A stretch of DNA of 64,000 bases from Liolophura sinensis. Lineage: Eukaryota > Mollusca > Polyplacophora > Chitonida > Chitonidae. Made by a program: the position numbers and the translations under genes. The notes beneath the pieces are model-generated. The model was given only the letters and a program-made list of their open reading frames with translations. It was not told the DNA's origin and ran no database searches. The stretch covers positions 6,139,991 to 6,203,990 of the forward strand of contig NC_088297.1 of NCBI RefSeq assembly GCF_032854445.1, read 5' to 3'. Below, in pieces: positions 22,093-34,273 of this stretch. How positions within the stretch are numbered: the first letter of the stretch is position 1; every line of letters starts with the position of its first letter.

Positions 22093-23611
22093 CTTTTTCG
22101 CTCATGAAAAACAGCCATCGTGTCAGGTCGCGTCCTTCTTGTCGAGTGCAGAGGCGGGCATACCCTTTACCCCCGGGCGTTTTGCAGGTTCGTCCAACAA
22201 TGAAGTCCCTGTACACCGCGACGAGTTTGCCGGTCACGTGTGGGGTCAGGCACATGCTCTGCAAGAGGTAGACTGGCACAAGCCATTTGTTGAGATCTTG
22301 TCCAACTTTGTAGGGGTCTTCTCCCGGCAAGACGATGGGCAGAAGGCGACTGTTGTTGACCCTGAGTGCCACCACCTGTCCGCTATTGTGCGTATTTTGC
22401 TGCCAAGGAATCTTCTGTGACGATGCTGAGGACGAGCAGTGAAATAAATCATCTTCTTGGACGTTTGTTTCCGGCAAAGTCTTTTGTACTATGGCGCTGA
22501 ATGGTCTTTGTTCCGTCGATTGTTCGCCGTTATCGTTTTGCGCCACCGCCGATAAAACGTTGGGTTGTAGCATTCTCTTCGATGGTGAGACTTCGTGCCA
22601 AGATTTGGTGCTTCTGGCGTCTTCAGTTTTTTTCTTGGAAAGCGTACTCCACATCTGATTCGCTTGTTCATCTAGGAACTCAACGATATTGGAATTGCTG
22701 TCTTTCTCAAACTTAATCTTTTGGTCCTCTGGGGGTTTCGAGTCTTCGATGTCTATAGCTTGTTCGTCGTTCTGAAAGTCCATTACTCCGTCCCACGGGG
22801 AATTAGCCCGAGCTTGCTGTGAAAACGTTGACAACGTTCGTGACGTTACTTGTCGCTGAAAAACTTTTTTCTCAGGATTTCGGTACGAGCATTTCGAAAT
22901 CGCCAGTCCCGGATTACAGCTCGAGTGCATCTCTTCTACCAGGTTCCACAGAACGGCTTTATTGGACAGCACAGCGTCGATATCTACTAAAATTGTCCCA
23001 AATGAAACCACTTTGAAGAGATCTCCAAACCGGAGCTGCTCACGCTGGGAACAAGGGTGAATATGGCGGATCATTTTGGGATAGCCCATGGCGTATTTCA
23101 AAGCCAACAAGACGATTTCGCACGAAGGATCATCACACAAGGGAAAGAAATACTCGTTGACGTCCGTCCATGGAACCATGTTGCACCCGTCAGTCCGAAT
23201 CATGACAAACTTTCTCGCCGAAATCGTCGCCCATCTGAAAGCGTGTTTCCTCAGGAGAGCGATCGACTGTCTGCGGCGCACCGTTTTCAGGAATCCCGGA
23301 ACAAGCTTACTGCCATCAGACGCATGCGCGGGGAGGTACTTTTTGAAAACGCTGGCGCAGGACACTTCTTGAGAGGTTGTCTTCCTAGGGATAAAGACCT
23401 TTCGCTGTGTACCCCGCGACGTGCTTCTGGGGGTTTTGCCCTCGTCCTCGATGAACAGAGGATGGTGTGTAAGCTCAAACTGCATGCTTTCGACGTCGGG
23501 CTCATGTGGATGAGGATACAACTGCTGTACACCAGATGTCGACGCCATCCATGACCTTACCTTCTCCGCGGAGCTCATAGCGGCATGTGGGCTACCTTCG
23601 CACAAAGCCAT
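22093..23611 (-). CDS. Unrecognised nuclear-type protein, exon 1 (N-terminal 506 residues)
   Basis: ATG at 23611 (MALCEGSPHAAM) is the first ATG of a frame open to 22093, where GAAAAAG|GTAAGT is a near-ideal donor; 1519 nt, phase 1. Residues about 60-260 look globular, with many hydrophobic and aromatic residues (KHAFRWATISARKFVMIRTD, NEYFFPLCDDPSCEIVLLAL, FGDLFKVVSFGTILVDIDAV). Residues about 270-400 are polar and Ser-rich. Residues about 400-500 are globular again (NKWLVPVYLLQSMCLT, GKLVAVYRDFIVG). No signal peptide or membrane segment is seen. With exons 2 and 3 it gives about 1425 residues. I could not assign a family. The start lies about 4.2 kb from the first DIDO1/PHF3 coding exon on the opposite strand. 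Confidence 0.82.
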
Positions 23612-26600
23612 CTTCAATAGTTTTTTTTACCCAAAGACATAAATTCTCAGCCGCACCGAATTTGCTCTAGCGCCCCATCAGAGATTTGTTATGGATTTCT
23701 CACGTTGTTAGATAAGCAACACGCCCGTATGACGTTAGATATACTCCCTGGTAGTTCCAAAGCAATAAAATGGTATCAGGTGGAATTTTTACTATGGCAT
23801 CTTCTGATTCCCTCTACTGTATAGTTTGAATCGCAAAGTGTTCACGGTGAGCTGAAAGAATGACCAAGCTTTTGTATTTCCTTCGCTCTTCAGCAACCAA
23901 GTCTCTTTAGGTATAGGGGTAACCCAGGCGAAGGCCCCTGTGATAAAAACGAAAGGTTGAAAACAGCCATAAGACAATGTGGCAAATACAGTACTAGTAT
24001 ATACTTGGGTGTGGGGAACTGAGAACATTAGGCAACGCACATTATCTGCTTGCGTTTGAAATTGTACGTAAATTCCCCCATGAATTTTTATATATTTCCA
24101 CAGAACTGTGGTAATAATAAAAGACATATCCTATGGGCTGAATTGAGACTACAAATACAGCTAGACCTTTTGACAAAGTACGGATCTAAGCATCAAAACA
24201 GACATTTGTATACCAGCCGTCAACCAAAATAGGTATTCTGGGTCAATAATCGCAAGGCTAATTGCAAAAATAGCCTTCAGCACAAACCACCAAATCGGGA
24301 AGAGAGCATACAAATGTCCACTAGGTTGAATGCCTGTTTCGATGCTTCAGTGATGAAGGGAAAATGCAAGGAAATGGGGAACACGCAAAACTCCTTCCCG
24401 TCTGTATCAAGACGGTCCAGAGCTGTGAACTCTTTCGTTTTTTCCTTTATTACGTCACAATTATCGGTGTACGTGGGCTCATAAAACATATGAAGTACAC
24501 ACACACACACTGCAGCGTCACAGAAGAAACGATGCATTCTACATCAGGATTTAAATCAGGATTCAAATCTTGTGCCATGGCAGTTCATAAGATGCCATCA
24601 ATCAACCCACCCTTTGCAATCCAACAGCTTTGAAGAACCCGTCATTCTACTTAAAAATACGCCATATGACATCACATATATGTGCTTTGACATCAAGACA
24701 GGAATATTTTCACACGATACATGTAAAATGCGTGGATATGGACAATACACGCGATGTCCTACCGCCTTTCCGCCTTTTCATTTTAATCTCTCTGAAAACA
24801 TTTGTGATGTCATGACGTCACAGGAAGATTGATTTATGGAAACCCGGCAACGCCGGGCAGCATTTGACTGACGTAAAATTTTCTATCCAGGTTCATCATG
24901 ATGACGTCACATTAAAGACAGCACTACGTGACAGTAGGCACTGATACATTCTAACACTGCAGAATTGCGATTCAATCACTTTTTGAAGTAACAATGGCTT
25001 GAGGTACTATAGAGCCACCTCTCAAACTTAAAAACAATGTCGCCTCACCACTGTGACCAACGTACAGGTATGAGATATCCGGTTATGATGATTGATCACA
25101 AATACGTTTGCTTGATTGACAGCTCGGAATGGTGCGTTTGGGGAAGTATTTGCTCATTTCCATATTCGAAGAACTAAATTTCCCTCTGTGTTTGAGATAT
25201 CAAACAATCTGCTTCGTTACGGTTTTTTTATTTTCTTTTTTTCAATTCATACCTCGATGAACTTTATCATTTAGGCCACGCCCCCACCCCACTCCAAGGG
25301 CTACTTTTGCTAAAAATAAAGCATTACTTTTCATGAAATACAGACGGAGTTTCCGTGCGAGAAGGGAAAGTGGTATATTATAGATTTGGAAAATATTTTA
25401 GGCATTCATTTGAATTATAAACTGTAAAAATATTACGTAAAGCTCAACCCAAAAGGAAAGATGGCGTACTTCATCCGTATCGGTACTCCATAAAACTGAA
25501 GAAACACATTTTCAGTCAATTTTCAAACTGATACATGTAGCTACAGTAAAAGTCGTTACTTATCAACTGTAAGTAGGTCTAAGTAGTTCTGCAATTACAA
25601 AACGCCAGGACCCGAATTCTGACTTGAGTCAAACTGTAAAATCTCACAAAAATGCCTAGTTTTTGTCACATTTGTTACAATTTTAATAAGACCCTAAAAT
25701 AAGTTAAAATAAGCAATCACTTTGGCCTAAACGACGGCTGTCAGCTTTATTTAGAATTCATATGTCATACTAATTTTGTGACCGGTAGTTGGAGCCTACA
25801 TAATTCTATTTTAACATGAATGTGAGCAGAAATGTAACGCTTATGAAAAGTGTATTAGTACCTTCAGATCTATAAACTATCGATCATAACTGTATACTTA
25901 CTGTATACCCAGTAGAGCATCCATGCAGGGGCTCGTTTTAAAAATTGGATGTAACTTATGTTAAACCTAACAGCCACGAATTAAGACACATACTGTAGAG
26001 GTATAGCCTAGTTATAGGTAGTGGTGTTTGACATATAGCGCTACAATCTCTTCGTAAAACGAGTTCCAGCACTATCTGTAGGGAAATTATTAAAAAATTG
26101 ATCAATAAATGCGATCCAACATAAAGCGTTAATCATTCACATATACATTAACATGGCCATCTTTTCAAGCCTAAGTATACGTGTTTACTGACGTCTTTGT
26201 GTAAAATATAGTATTTATCCGGTAGACCTTTCTTTTTTTAAATTTTTTTTATTTTAGCACATGTATTCTTTTGAGTTATGACGGTTCACACCGGAGGTAA
26301 TAAGCCTAACTGATATGCTGCGTTACTGTTGCGATACTGACGTGTAGCCCATGTAAATGGATACGTGTATATTCCCATTGAAATATACTGGTTGAAATGC
26401 TATAAACGAATCCTGTTTAAATGCAAATCATCATTCTAACAATTAACTTATTAAATTGTCAACATACGTGTCCGCAAAACTATCAATAAACTATTTAATA
26501 ACGGGTATGCCGCCGCAAGATGTGGTCGTGCAAGAACTGTGTTCATGACAATCAGTCATCCCATACTACATTTCTTTACAGTCCTTTTTCTGTGAATTAT

Positions 26601-26639
26601 TAATCCTTAAATTAAAGAAAAAAGGTTTTACTTGCCTTC
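23612..26639. other. Intergenic stretch between two divergent genes, left part
   Basis: AT-rich DNA with scattered overlapping short open frames and no splice-linked exons. A perfect hairpin CCCGGCAACGCCGGG lies at 24842-24856. Nothing else is recognised. Confidence 0.45.
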
Positions 26640-26970
26640 TGTTGGAAACTTCAGCGCCCCAGCATTTCAATGCCAACGGCCTCCGTCGGACATGTTTACG
26701 TTTTGAGATTTGACCGTTGGTCGTGTTCGCGAACGTCATTGTATCATACTGCCGGGAAACCCACGTGCTGCATTGTTTACATCGGTAGGCGGTAAATAAG
26801 AAGTAAGCAATGATTAGTGTAAATAGATTTTATTTACTGGTATTATCTGAAGCAAGTGAAGTGCAGGTAAAATGTTTGTAATTTTTTTTATTTTCTTTTT
26901 ATTTGTCAGACAACATGTGTCACGTGATTACAGCAGACACAAGATGGCGTGCTGACGCAAAATTTATCCG
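26640..26970 (+). promoter_or_regulatory. Candidate promoter / first exon region of the DIDO1/PHF3-family gene
   Basis: This stretch is richer in G, C and CpG than its surroundings. It contains a CACGTG E-box (26762-26767) and AAGATGGCG (YY1-type word, about 26940). It lies upstream of the first coding exon, which itself begins at a splice acceptor, so a non-coding first exon must lie upstream; this is the most promoter-like place. No TATA box or start can be fixed. Confidence 0.3.
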
Positions 26971-27614
26971 ACCTTGTTTTCACTTGATTGCGATAAAATT
27001 ACGATCGTAGCCTCCTTATGTCGTAGTCTCTTTGTCATCCAAGCGTCCTGTAATGTTTCTGGTAAGTCTGAAACGTGAAAAGGCTGTGACATGTAGTGCA
27101 TTTGTTGGTAAATACTGAAATCAATTCTGCATAGCTGGGCGGCCCACCACGCTTCGTCTGCATGGTTGTGATACTCAGATTTCCTCGTCCCATTTCAGTT
27201 AAACATCCGACTATCCCTTTCCGTTTCTCCATGATAAGAAGGGTTAGCAGTAACATCATGTTATTTACGCTTAGATGCGTTCCTCGTGCTGTTAGTTTTA
27301 CCAGAAATTGGTAACTTCTGACATCTGATATGACGAAAAGCCTGATGACATTATTGAGTGACGGAAACTGAACCTACAGTTATGCGATTGCCTAAATAGG
27401 TCAGACTAAGTTGGGTTTTTTTTTCAGTTGAGTTTTTATCAGTTTATACCGTGTTTTCTTTGATAAGATGCACTGGAAATCACCGCTTCTGTATCGCCAA
27501 GCGCATGATTTTGATTTGATAAAATTTTGAGCTTGTACGTAACATCAGCATAACAGAATATAGGCCTGCACGAATTGTGTTCAAGGTTGTGACTGTCACC
27601 ATCAGCTCGTACTG

Positions 27615-27725
27615 TGTAACGTGGGGATTTTGGTCAGTTAGCCGCCAAAGACTTGTGGTTTAGTCTGGGCACTCCATCTTCCCTTCCCATGACATAATGA
27701 TTGAAATATTCTTGACTATTGCATT
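27615..27725 (+). repeat. SINE family 1 remnant
   Basis: Degenerate words in SINE order: TCAGTTAGC, GTGGTTTAGTCTGGGC, CCCATGACATAATG, TTGAAATATTCTTGA and GCATTAAGCC. Confidence 0.5.
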
Positions 27726-27857
27726 AAGCCGCTGTCCTCTACATGAAATTAAAAAATGTGGCAAAAAATTAAATGATATGAAGTATAAATGGTTATACAT
27801 GTGTGAATTTTAAATGCATGGATTTGCTTGATGCATTGTTTGGATTTGTTTCCTCAG

Positions 27858-28129
27858 TATACAGACCTTCATAAAAGGACATGTCTGAAGAGGTTGCCAT
27901 TTCTGAGGTGTCGTCAAATGGCGCGTCTATAAGTTCTCCATCTCAACCAGCACAAAGCCATCGTGACTCTGGCATCAGCCATACCTCCTTAGCAGAAGAA
28001 GCTCAAAGACGAACTCAAGCTGCGTCCGTCAACTCCACCTCTGATTCTCCTCTCCTTCCCACTATCCCCTCAGTGGCTCCCCCTGTGGACGATATATCCT
28101 GGGACTTGGGACACTATGAAACAGGGGTG
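27858..28129 (+). CDS. DIDO1/PHF3-family protein, coding exon 1
   Basis: The acceptor TTTGTTTCCTCAG ends at 27857. The start codon is ATG at 27881 (GGACATGTCTG). The coding part, 27881-28129, is 249 nt in phase 0 and ends at GGGGTG|GTGAGT. The 83 residues (MSEEVAISEVSSNGASISSP and onward) are Ser/Pro-rich and probably disordered. The gene product is a chromatin and transcription-elongation factor in known family members: nuclear, with an H3K4me3-reading PHD finger followed by TFIIS-like and SPOC domains. The assignment rests on the PHD exons at 57591 and 63642; this exon is linked to them only by compatible phases and matching composition. Confidence 0.7.
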
Positions 28130-28367
28130 GTGAGTGGTTTCTTTCTGATCTTGAACCTAAATCCTTATCATCAAGTGTATTTTTTATATTGCGGTGGATT
28201 ACAACATTGATGTTTTGAAACAAGAAATTATATCCCTATCATTTTAATAAAGTTTTTGTTTTAACCTGTAGTACTGAAAAGGGCCCACCATGTGTGGCAT
28301 TTAAAGTTTATTCGACACAGATATTGTTCTTGTCTCAATTAAGAATGCATCTTCATTTGATCAGGGG

Positions 28368-28630
28368 GCCTCCGTGGCTCAGTCAGTTAGCGCGCTAGCG
28401 CAGCGTAATGACCCAGGAGCCTCTCACAAATGCGGTCGCTGTGAGTTCAAGTCCAGCTCATGCTGGCTTCCTCTCCGGCCGTAAGTGGGAAGGTCTGCCA
28501 GCAACCTGCGGATGGTCATGGGTTTCCCCCAGGCTGTGCCCGGTTTCCACCCACCATAATGCTGGCCGCCGTCGTATAAGTGAAATATTCTTGAGTACGG
28601 CGTAAAACACCAATCAAAAAAAAAAAAAAA
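28368..28630 (+). repeat. SINE family 1, full length, with 14-bp target duplication
   Basis: Complete head to tail, ending in a run of about 15 A. It is flanked by TCATTTGATCAGGG at 28353-28366 and again at 28632-28645. The low divergence and intact duplication suggest a fairly young insertion. Confidence 0.95.
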
Positions 28631-28649
28631 ATCATTTGATCAGGGCCCT

Positions 28650-28927
28650 GGGGGTCTCCGTGGCTCAGTTGGTTAGCGTGTTAGTGCAGTGTAATGACCA
28701 AGGAGTCTCTCACCAATGCAGTCGCTATGAGTTCAAGTCCAGCTCATGCTGGCTTCCTCTCCGGTCGTATGTGGGAAGGTCTTCCAGCAACCTGCGGATG
28801 GTCGTGGGTTTCCCCTGGGCTCTGCCTGGTTTCCACCCACCATAATGCTGGCCGCCATCTTACAAGTGAAATATTCTTGAGTACGGCGTAAAACACCAAT
28901 CAAATAAATAAATAAATAAATAAATTA
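28650..28927 (+). repeat. SINE family 1, full length, with 10-bp target duplication
   Basis: Complete copy ending in an AAATAAATAAATAAATAAAT tail, flanked by TCAGGGCCCT (28640-28649) and TCTGGGCCCT (28928-28937). It is slightly more diverged than its left neighbour, which inserted at this copy's own left flank. Confidence 0.92.
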
Positions 28928-28964
28928 TCTGGGCCCTAGCACAGTGCAGTGGTGTACTGCAGGC

Positions 28965-29065
28965 ACTCCTGTTACCTCCACCAATAAAACTGGTTTCTGT
29001 CTGGTCAATCTGTATTATAAGGGTAAAATTCTTCAGTACAGTGTTAAACACCAGTGAAATAAATA
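28965..29065 (+). repeat. SINE family 1 tail remnant
   Basis: Degenerate tail: TTATAAGGGTAAAATTCTTC, then AGTACAGTGTTAAACACCAG and TGAAATAAAT. Confidence 0.6.
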
Positions 29066-29145
29066 CTAGTTGGTAATGATCTGTCAGTCTGATAATGATG
29101 GTGAGTTGATAATGATTAGTTGACTGTTGTGGTACTGCAATTTTG

Positions 29146-29600
29146 TCAGCGTAGCTTAAGTCATACCCTGAGCCTCAGTGTTGGTGTCCAATAACAGGGA
29201 AAGTGTTAACAAAATATTACAGGTGGGTTCTTAAGAAGTACTCCGTGTAATGAGCTCAGGTTTTGCACACATGTAAAGCCATAACAACAACACCGGGGGA
29301 ATGTACCATATTAATGACAGTAAATTGTATAAAATTCACGACTTATCTGTATTGTGTATTAGAATCAATGTTAAGGTAAATGTTAGGTGTGGTATCTCAA
29401 AAGTGTTGCATTTATTGAGCTGAAGTTTTATGTACGTCTAAAGCTTAATGACACGAGGAGGATGTTACATCACAGATACTCTGTTTGCATACCAATTATC
29501 GTAAATTACCAATTTAATTTTTGTAATTCACGCCTTCAGTACTTCATGTATTAACTAAGCTGGGGTTTTGCACCCATGTGTCTCCAAGAGGCAAGCTATT
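29146..29600 (+). repeat. Dispersed repeat X, copy 2 plus partial copy 3
   Basis: 29146-29370 matches 3200-3440. A second, partial match starts at about 29385 (GGTGTGGTATCTCAAAAGTG, ATTGAGCTGAAG, TGACACGAGG, CATACCAATTATCGTAAATT) and a third fragment at about 29540 (AGTACTTCATGTATTAACTA, GGGGTTTTGCACCCATGTG). This region is therefore an internally duplicated element in intron 1. Confidence 0.55.
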
Positions 29601-30218
29601 TGGTACCAAATCTGAGTTTATTTGCATCTTAATACTTATGTCTACATACTCTGCAGGACCAGTATTGTAGTTCCCTAAACAGAATTAAAACTGTTGTTTT
29701 ACCTAACAGAAACCAAGACGGGATGTTCGATAGGATAGTTTTGAATTCAAACTCTTTTTTTTGGTAAAGGTATAAAACGTCGTACTGTATCATGTGACAA
29801 GTCAGAAATTATTTTTCATCCCAAGTACTATGAAAAAAAAAAAAATACACAGCCTGAGAAAATTGAGGAGCTGAATATTTGTGAAGTTCCTAAAGGAAAG
29901 AGTTGTGCCTGTGGAACACAGTAAGACAGGTGATGGGTTGATCAGTATCAGCAGAGGTTGCCTAGCATTTTTCAAGTGTCACAGTATACAGCAGAACTGT
30001 TGTTACCTTCAGTTGACAGGGTTGAACACGACACCAATTTTGTACCTGTTCTGATTTAGAAAAGAGGATGCTAAAGCAGGATTGGTTTTTACGTTTAATT
30101 ACAAAAGAATTTGAACTCGAAACTCCCATTTAAAACAGATTACTAAAGCAGGAGCGATGAGACCTCAGTATTGAGAGATATCACCTATAGATAAATAAAA
30201 AACTCCATCTCTTTGTAG
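29601..30218. other. Intron 1 right part, nothing recognised
   Basis: No exon or repeat recognised. The stretch ends with the acceptor CATCTCTTTGTAG at 30218. Confidence 0.5.
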
Positions 30219-30426
30219 GCGAAGAATCTTCTCAACGACATTTCCGAGGAGCAAATGAGCAAACTGGATGAGGTTCTATCGTTAGATGAAGTGCAGGAAT
30301 TCTTACAGCAGACAGGTAGTAATTCGTTCCCTTCTGAGATGTCCGAGGCCCCGCCTCCTGATACCGCCTCCGGTCTGTCAGCTGAGGACCAGGCGACGCC
30401 CCTTTCTGACGGTGACAAGTTGGCTG
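30219..30426 (+). CDS. DIDO1/PHF3-family protein, coding exon 2
   Basis: 208 nt, entering in phase 0 and leaving in phase 1 (GGCTG|GTAACA). The translation begins AKNLLNDISEEQMSKLDEVL and continues with an amphipathic helix (SLDEVQEFLQQ), then a Pro/Ser/Asp-rich segment ending DGDKLA. It joins exons 1 and 3 in frame. No named domain is seen. Confidence 0.8.
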
Positions 30427-31255
30427 GTAACAGTATGTTAAGACCACACCTGACGCACCAATGTTGCTTTTAGCTGTTGTTGTTGTTGTTTGTTGCCCTT
30501 GGCTTACCTGTGACATCAGTTGAATTGTTGTGCTTTGTTTAACTAACTTTACTTCTGACTGAAACTCAAGAATGAAATTCACGTTAATAATCCTTCCAAA
30601 CAATAGTACTATAGTCCATGTGAATTGGATTTCTTTGGGAAGCATTCGTAGCTTTATTGCTTCCTTTGACTAATAGAAAAAGATTTTTCCAACTTATGAC
30701 GCTGTAGATGTATTACTTTGTCCTGTAGTGTGTTTAATTAGCTTTCCAGTGTCGTTGGTTTCTGTAGTGTCTTGTTTCTGTATCCCATTACCTCAGTGTA
30801 TAAACCTATTAGTGGAAAAGTCTTGAGTATGACATAAGCGTACTTTTAATATCATATATATACCTATATGTCCGAAATTTGGCTTATCGAAGCTTGCAGC
30901 AGATATCAGCCAAGCTTGCAGCAGATATCATGCCACCTCTACCTCGCATCATAACAAACAACCTCTCAGTAAGATGTTGACCATTCTAAAGTTTATTTCA
31001 GACAATTTCAAACCATTGACAGAAAATATGCATTAAATAGAAGAGTAATTGAAGTCATGCTGCGAAAAAGTAGTTAAGCACAAAACCCTAATCTTTGTTT
31101 ATTACTATTCGCGTATCTTACATTTGTGTAGGCATAAGCAGAGTACTGGGTAGCCTGTCTTACGTTTATATATGTGCGTGTACATCTACAGTGGTTGGTC
31201 GGGTTTCATGTCTGGTGTTCACAGGTTTGCCGAGATTTTGAAATGAGAGTTGGGG
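30427..31255. other. Intron 2 left part, nothing recognised
   Basis: A short GTT trinucleotide run lies at 30476-30491. Otherwise no repeat or exon is recognised. Confidence 0.5.
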
Positions 31256-31490
31256 TCTGTATTGTCGAATAGTTAATGTGCTAACGCAGCACAATGTTGG
31301 ACTCTCACCAATACCGTCGCTGTGGATTCAAGTCCAGCTCATGCTGGTTTCCTCTTTAGTTGCATGCCTGAAGGTCTGTCAGCAACCTGCGGAGGGTCAT
31401 GGGTTTCCCACCATAATGTTGGCTGCTGTTGGCTGTATAAGGGAAACATTATTTGCTTTTTCATGAAAATGAAATGAAATGAAATTAGAG
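31256..31490 (+). repeat. SINE family 1, old copy
   Basis: Degenerate but ordered: TAGTTAATGTGCTAACGCAG, ATACCGTCGCTGTGGATTCA, AGTCCAGCTCATGCTGG, CAGCAACCTGCGGAGGGTCA, CCATAATG. The usual tail is replaced by a GAAATGAAAT simple repeat. Confidence 0.8.
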
Positions 31491-31720
31491 TGTCTCATTT
31501 GGAATCTTTCCAATACGTAGCCTATTCTCAAGACCATCTTGCTGGGTAAGTCTATACTGGTATCCTCATCAGAGTGTTACATTTAGAAAGCATTACAATT
31601 TTTTTGTACATGTGGGCTACATTGAGAAATGGTTATGATACTGATAAAACAGTGTTGAAAGTTAACACCAAGATGACAACAAGGGAAACTTTGATGGCAA
31701 GTGTTTCTTTTTGTCGGCAG

Positions 31721-31809
31721 GAAAGACGGAACTCTTCTCCTCAACTGGCGAGCCATTAAAACTTGAGGACTTGGATTTAGATGACGAAACTGCCCATGAA
31801 ATCATAAAG
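31721..31809 (+). CDS. DIDO1/PHF3-family protein, coding exon 3
   Basis: 89 nt between TTTTTGTCGGCAG and AAG|GTAGTA. It enters in phase 1 and leaves in phase 0. It encodes about 30 residues (GKTELFSSTGEPLKLEDLDL, then DDETAHEIIK), acidic and helix-forming. The exact phase fit with exons 2 and 4 supports it. Confidence 0.8.
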
Positions 31810-32089
31810 GTAGTAAAGCATGGAAGATTTGTAAGACATTTATCCTCAATTACACAAGTGGCAGGGTAATCAATCTATTTTATACAGGGTCCCTACAAAC
31901 CAGAATGCTGGAAGGTACTTGAATTTTGTCAAACAGTTTTGAAGACCTTGAGAGTAAATGCGATAGAGTTTAATTTTAAGATAAGTCCACCAATTCATTT
32001 TTTGATATTAAATATAGTGCATGGTGTATGAAATGGACTGATAAAAACAGTCTTTATTAATCTCCAGTTGTAGGTTTGCACCTAAACTG

Positions 32090-33430
32090 CACGTTCCTGG
32101 AAAGTCTTGGAAAACATAGGATATTAGGTCCTAGACAACATCAGATATTAGGCCCAGGAAAGTCCTGGACAACATAGGATATTAGGTCCTGGAAAGTCCT
32201 GGACAACATAGAATATTAGGTCCTGGAAGGTCCTGGACAACATAGGATATTAGGTCCTGAAAAGTCCTGGACAACATAGGATATTAGGTCCTGAAAAGTC
32301 CTGGACAACATAGAATATTAGGTCCTGAAAAGTCCTGGACAACATAGGATATTAGGTCCTGAAAAGTCCTGGACAACATAGAATATTAGGTCCTGAAAAG
32401 TCCTGGACAACATAGGATATTAGGTCCTGAAAAGTCCTGGACAACATAGAATATTAGGTCCTGAAAAGTCCTGGACAACATAGGATATTAGGTCCAGGAA
32501 AGTCCTGGACAACATAGGATATTAGGCCCAGGAAAGTCCTGGACAACATAGAATATTAGGTCCAGGAAAGTCCTGGACAACATAGGATATTAGGCCCAGG
32601 AAAGTCCTGGACAACATAGGATATTAGGTCCTGGAAAGTCCTGGACAACATAGGATATTAGGTCCTGAAAAGTCCTGGACAACATAGGGTATTAGGTCCT
32701 GAAAAGTCCTGGACAACATAGGATATTAGGTCCTGAAAAGTCCTGGACAACATAGGATATTAGGTCCTGAAAAGTCCTGGACAACATAGGATATTAGGTC
32801 CTGAAAAGTCCTGGACAACATAGGATATTAGGTCCTGAAAAGTCCTGGACTCATAGGATATTAGGTCCTGAAAAGTCCTGGACAACATAGGATATTAGGT
32901 CCTGAAAAGTCCTGGACAACATAGGATATTAGGTCCTGAAAAGTCCTGGACAACATAGAGTAATAGGTCCTGAAAAGTCCTGGACAACATAGGATATTAG
33001 GTCCTGGAAAGTCCTGGACAACATAGGATATTAGGTCCTGGAAAGTCCTGGACAACATAGGATATTAGGTCCTGGAAAGTCCTGGACAACATAGGATATT
33101 AGGTCCTGAAAAGTCCTGGACAACATAGGATATTAGGTCCTGAAAAGTCCTGGACAACATAGCATATTAGGTCCTGAAAAGTCCTGGACAACATAGAATA
33201 TTAGGTCCTGAAAAGTCCTGGACAACATAGGATATTAGGTCCTGAAAAGTCCTGGACAACATAGGATATTAGGTCCTGGAAAGTCCTGGACAACATCGGA
33301 TATTAAGTCCTGGACAACATAGGATATTAGGTCCTGAAAAGTCCTGGACAACATAGAATATTAGGTCCTGAAAAGTCCTGGACAACATAGGATATTAAGT
33401 CCTGGAAGGTCTTGGACAACATAGGATTTC
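32090..33430. repeat. 34-bp minisatellite in intron 3, about 39 units
   Basis: The unit is GGTCCTGAAAAGTCCTGGAC then AACATAGGATATTA. Variants are GAAAAG/GGAAAG, AGGATA/AGAATA and GGTCCT/GGCCCA. One unit near 32850 has lost part of AACATA, and one near 33300 is shortened. Its sequence is unrelated to the 34-bp array at 11905. Confidence 0.95.
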
Positions 33431-33866
33431 TGTTCAGACATCTATCATGGACAAAGTTGATTGTAACTGTCAGGGTACTTAATAGACTTGGTCTACATTA
33501 CTGGCTTTGTGGAATTTGACGCAGTTGTTTTATAGGGTAGAAAATCTGGCTTGACATGTCTGGTGTGGGTATGTCCATAAACATGAGACCTTTATTAAGT
33601 ATAATCTGACTGACCCTCCAAAAAAGGGCTTTTTTTTTATTACGATTTTGACTGGATTTTTTTTCCTTCAGTATTATTTCTTAAAAATTCATATCTTTGT
33701 CATAAAAATTCATATCCATAAGATGAGTCACAATTTTGGCACAGTAAACTTTCTAGTTACGACGAAGTTTGACTTAAGTCTAAGATTGCCTCATGATTCT
33801 AGGGGTCAGTCCTCTTCAGTTAATAGGGATGGCATCTCTGATGTTGTTGTTGTCTTTCGTTTTCAG

Positions 33867-34273
33867 AAAGGTATTCGTGAGCAGGACGTTGCTAGCATCG
33901 CTGTCTCATTCAGCGATCATGCGTACGCATTAGCCCCAGACAAGGAAAGCAAAACCACTGGAGCAGTTGCCATGGCAACACCCCCATCAACAGCCTCACC
34001 TTCCGCAAAGACGACGACAACACCATTTTCAACCCCTCGCAAGTCGTCACGGATTGCGAAGCGTAAAGGCATTCCTTTGGAGGAGAGTGTGAAATCCGAG
34101 GAGGAAACTCGAACTGGAACGGAAGATGACGGAGGAAAGTCTGCTGAGACTGAGGAAGAGACCAGCCGAACAGATGAGAGCGAGGATGGGAGGAAAAGGT
34201 TGTCAGAGGATGAACCGACGAAGGGCAAAGGTCGAGGCAAGAAGAAGGTTCAAGCCGTTCCACGACCAACACG
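33867..34273 (+). CDS. DIDO1/PHF3-family protein, coding exon 4
   Basis: 407 nt, from TTTTCAG to ACACG|GTAAGA, entering in phase 0 and leaving in phase 2. It encodes about 135 residues starting KGIREQDVASIAVSFSDHAY. There follows a Ser/Thr/Pro/Lys stretch with STPRKSSRIAKRKG (a basic PRKS-R motif similar in style to one in vertebrate PHF3, and a likely nuclear-localisation or DNA-contact patch), then an acidic Glu/Ser/Thr stretch and a basic KGKGRGKKK end. It reads as a disordered nuclear linker. Confidence 0.85.
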
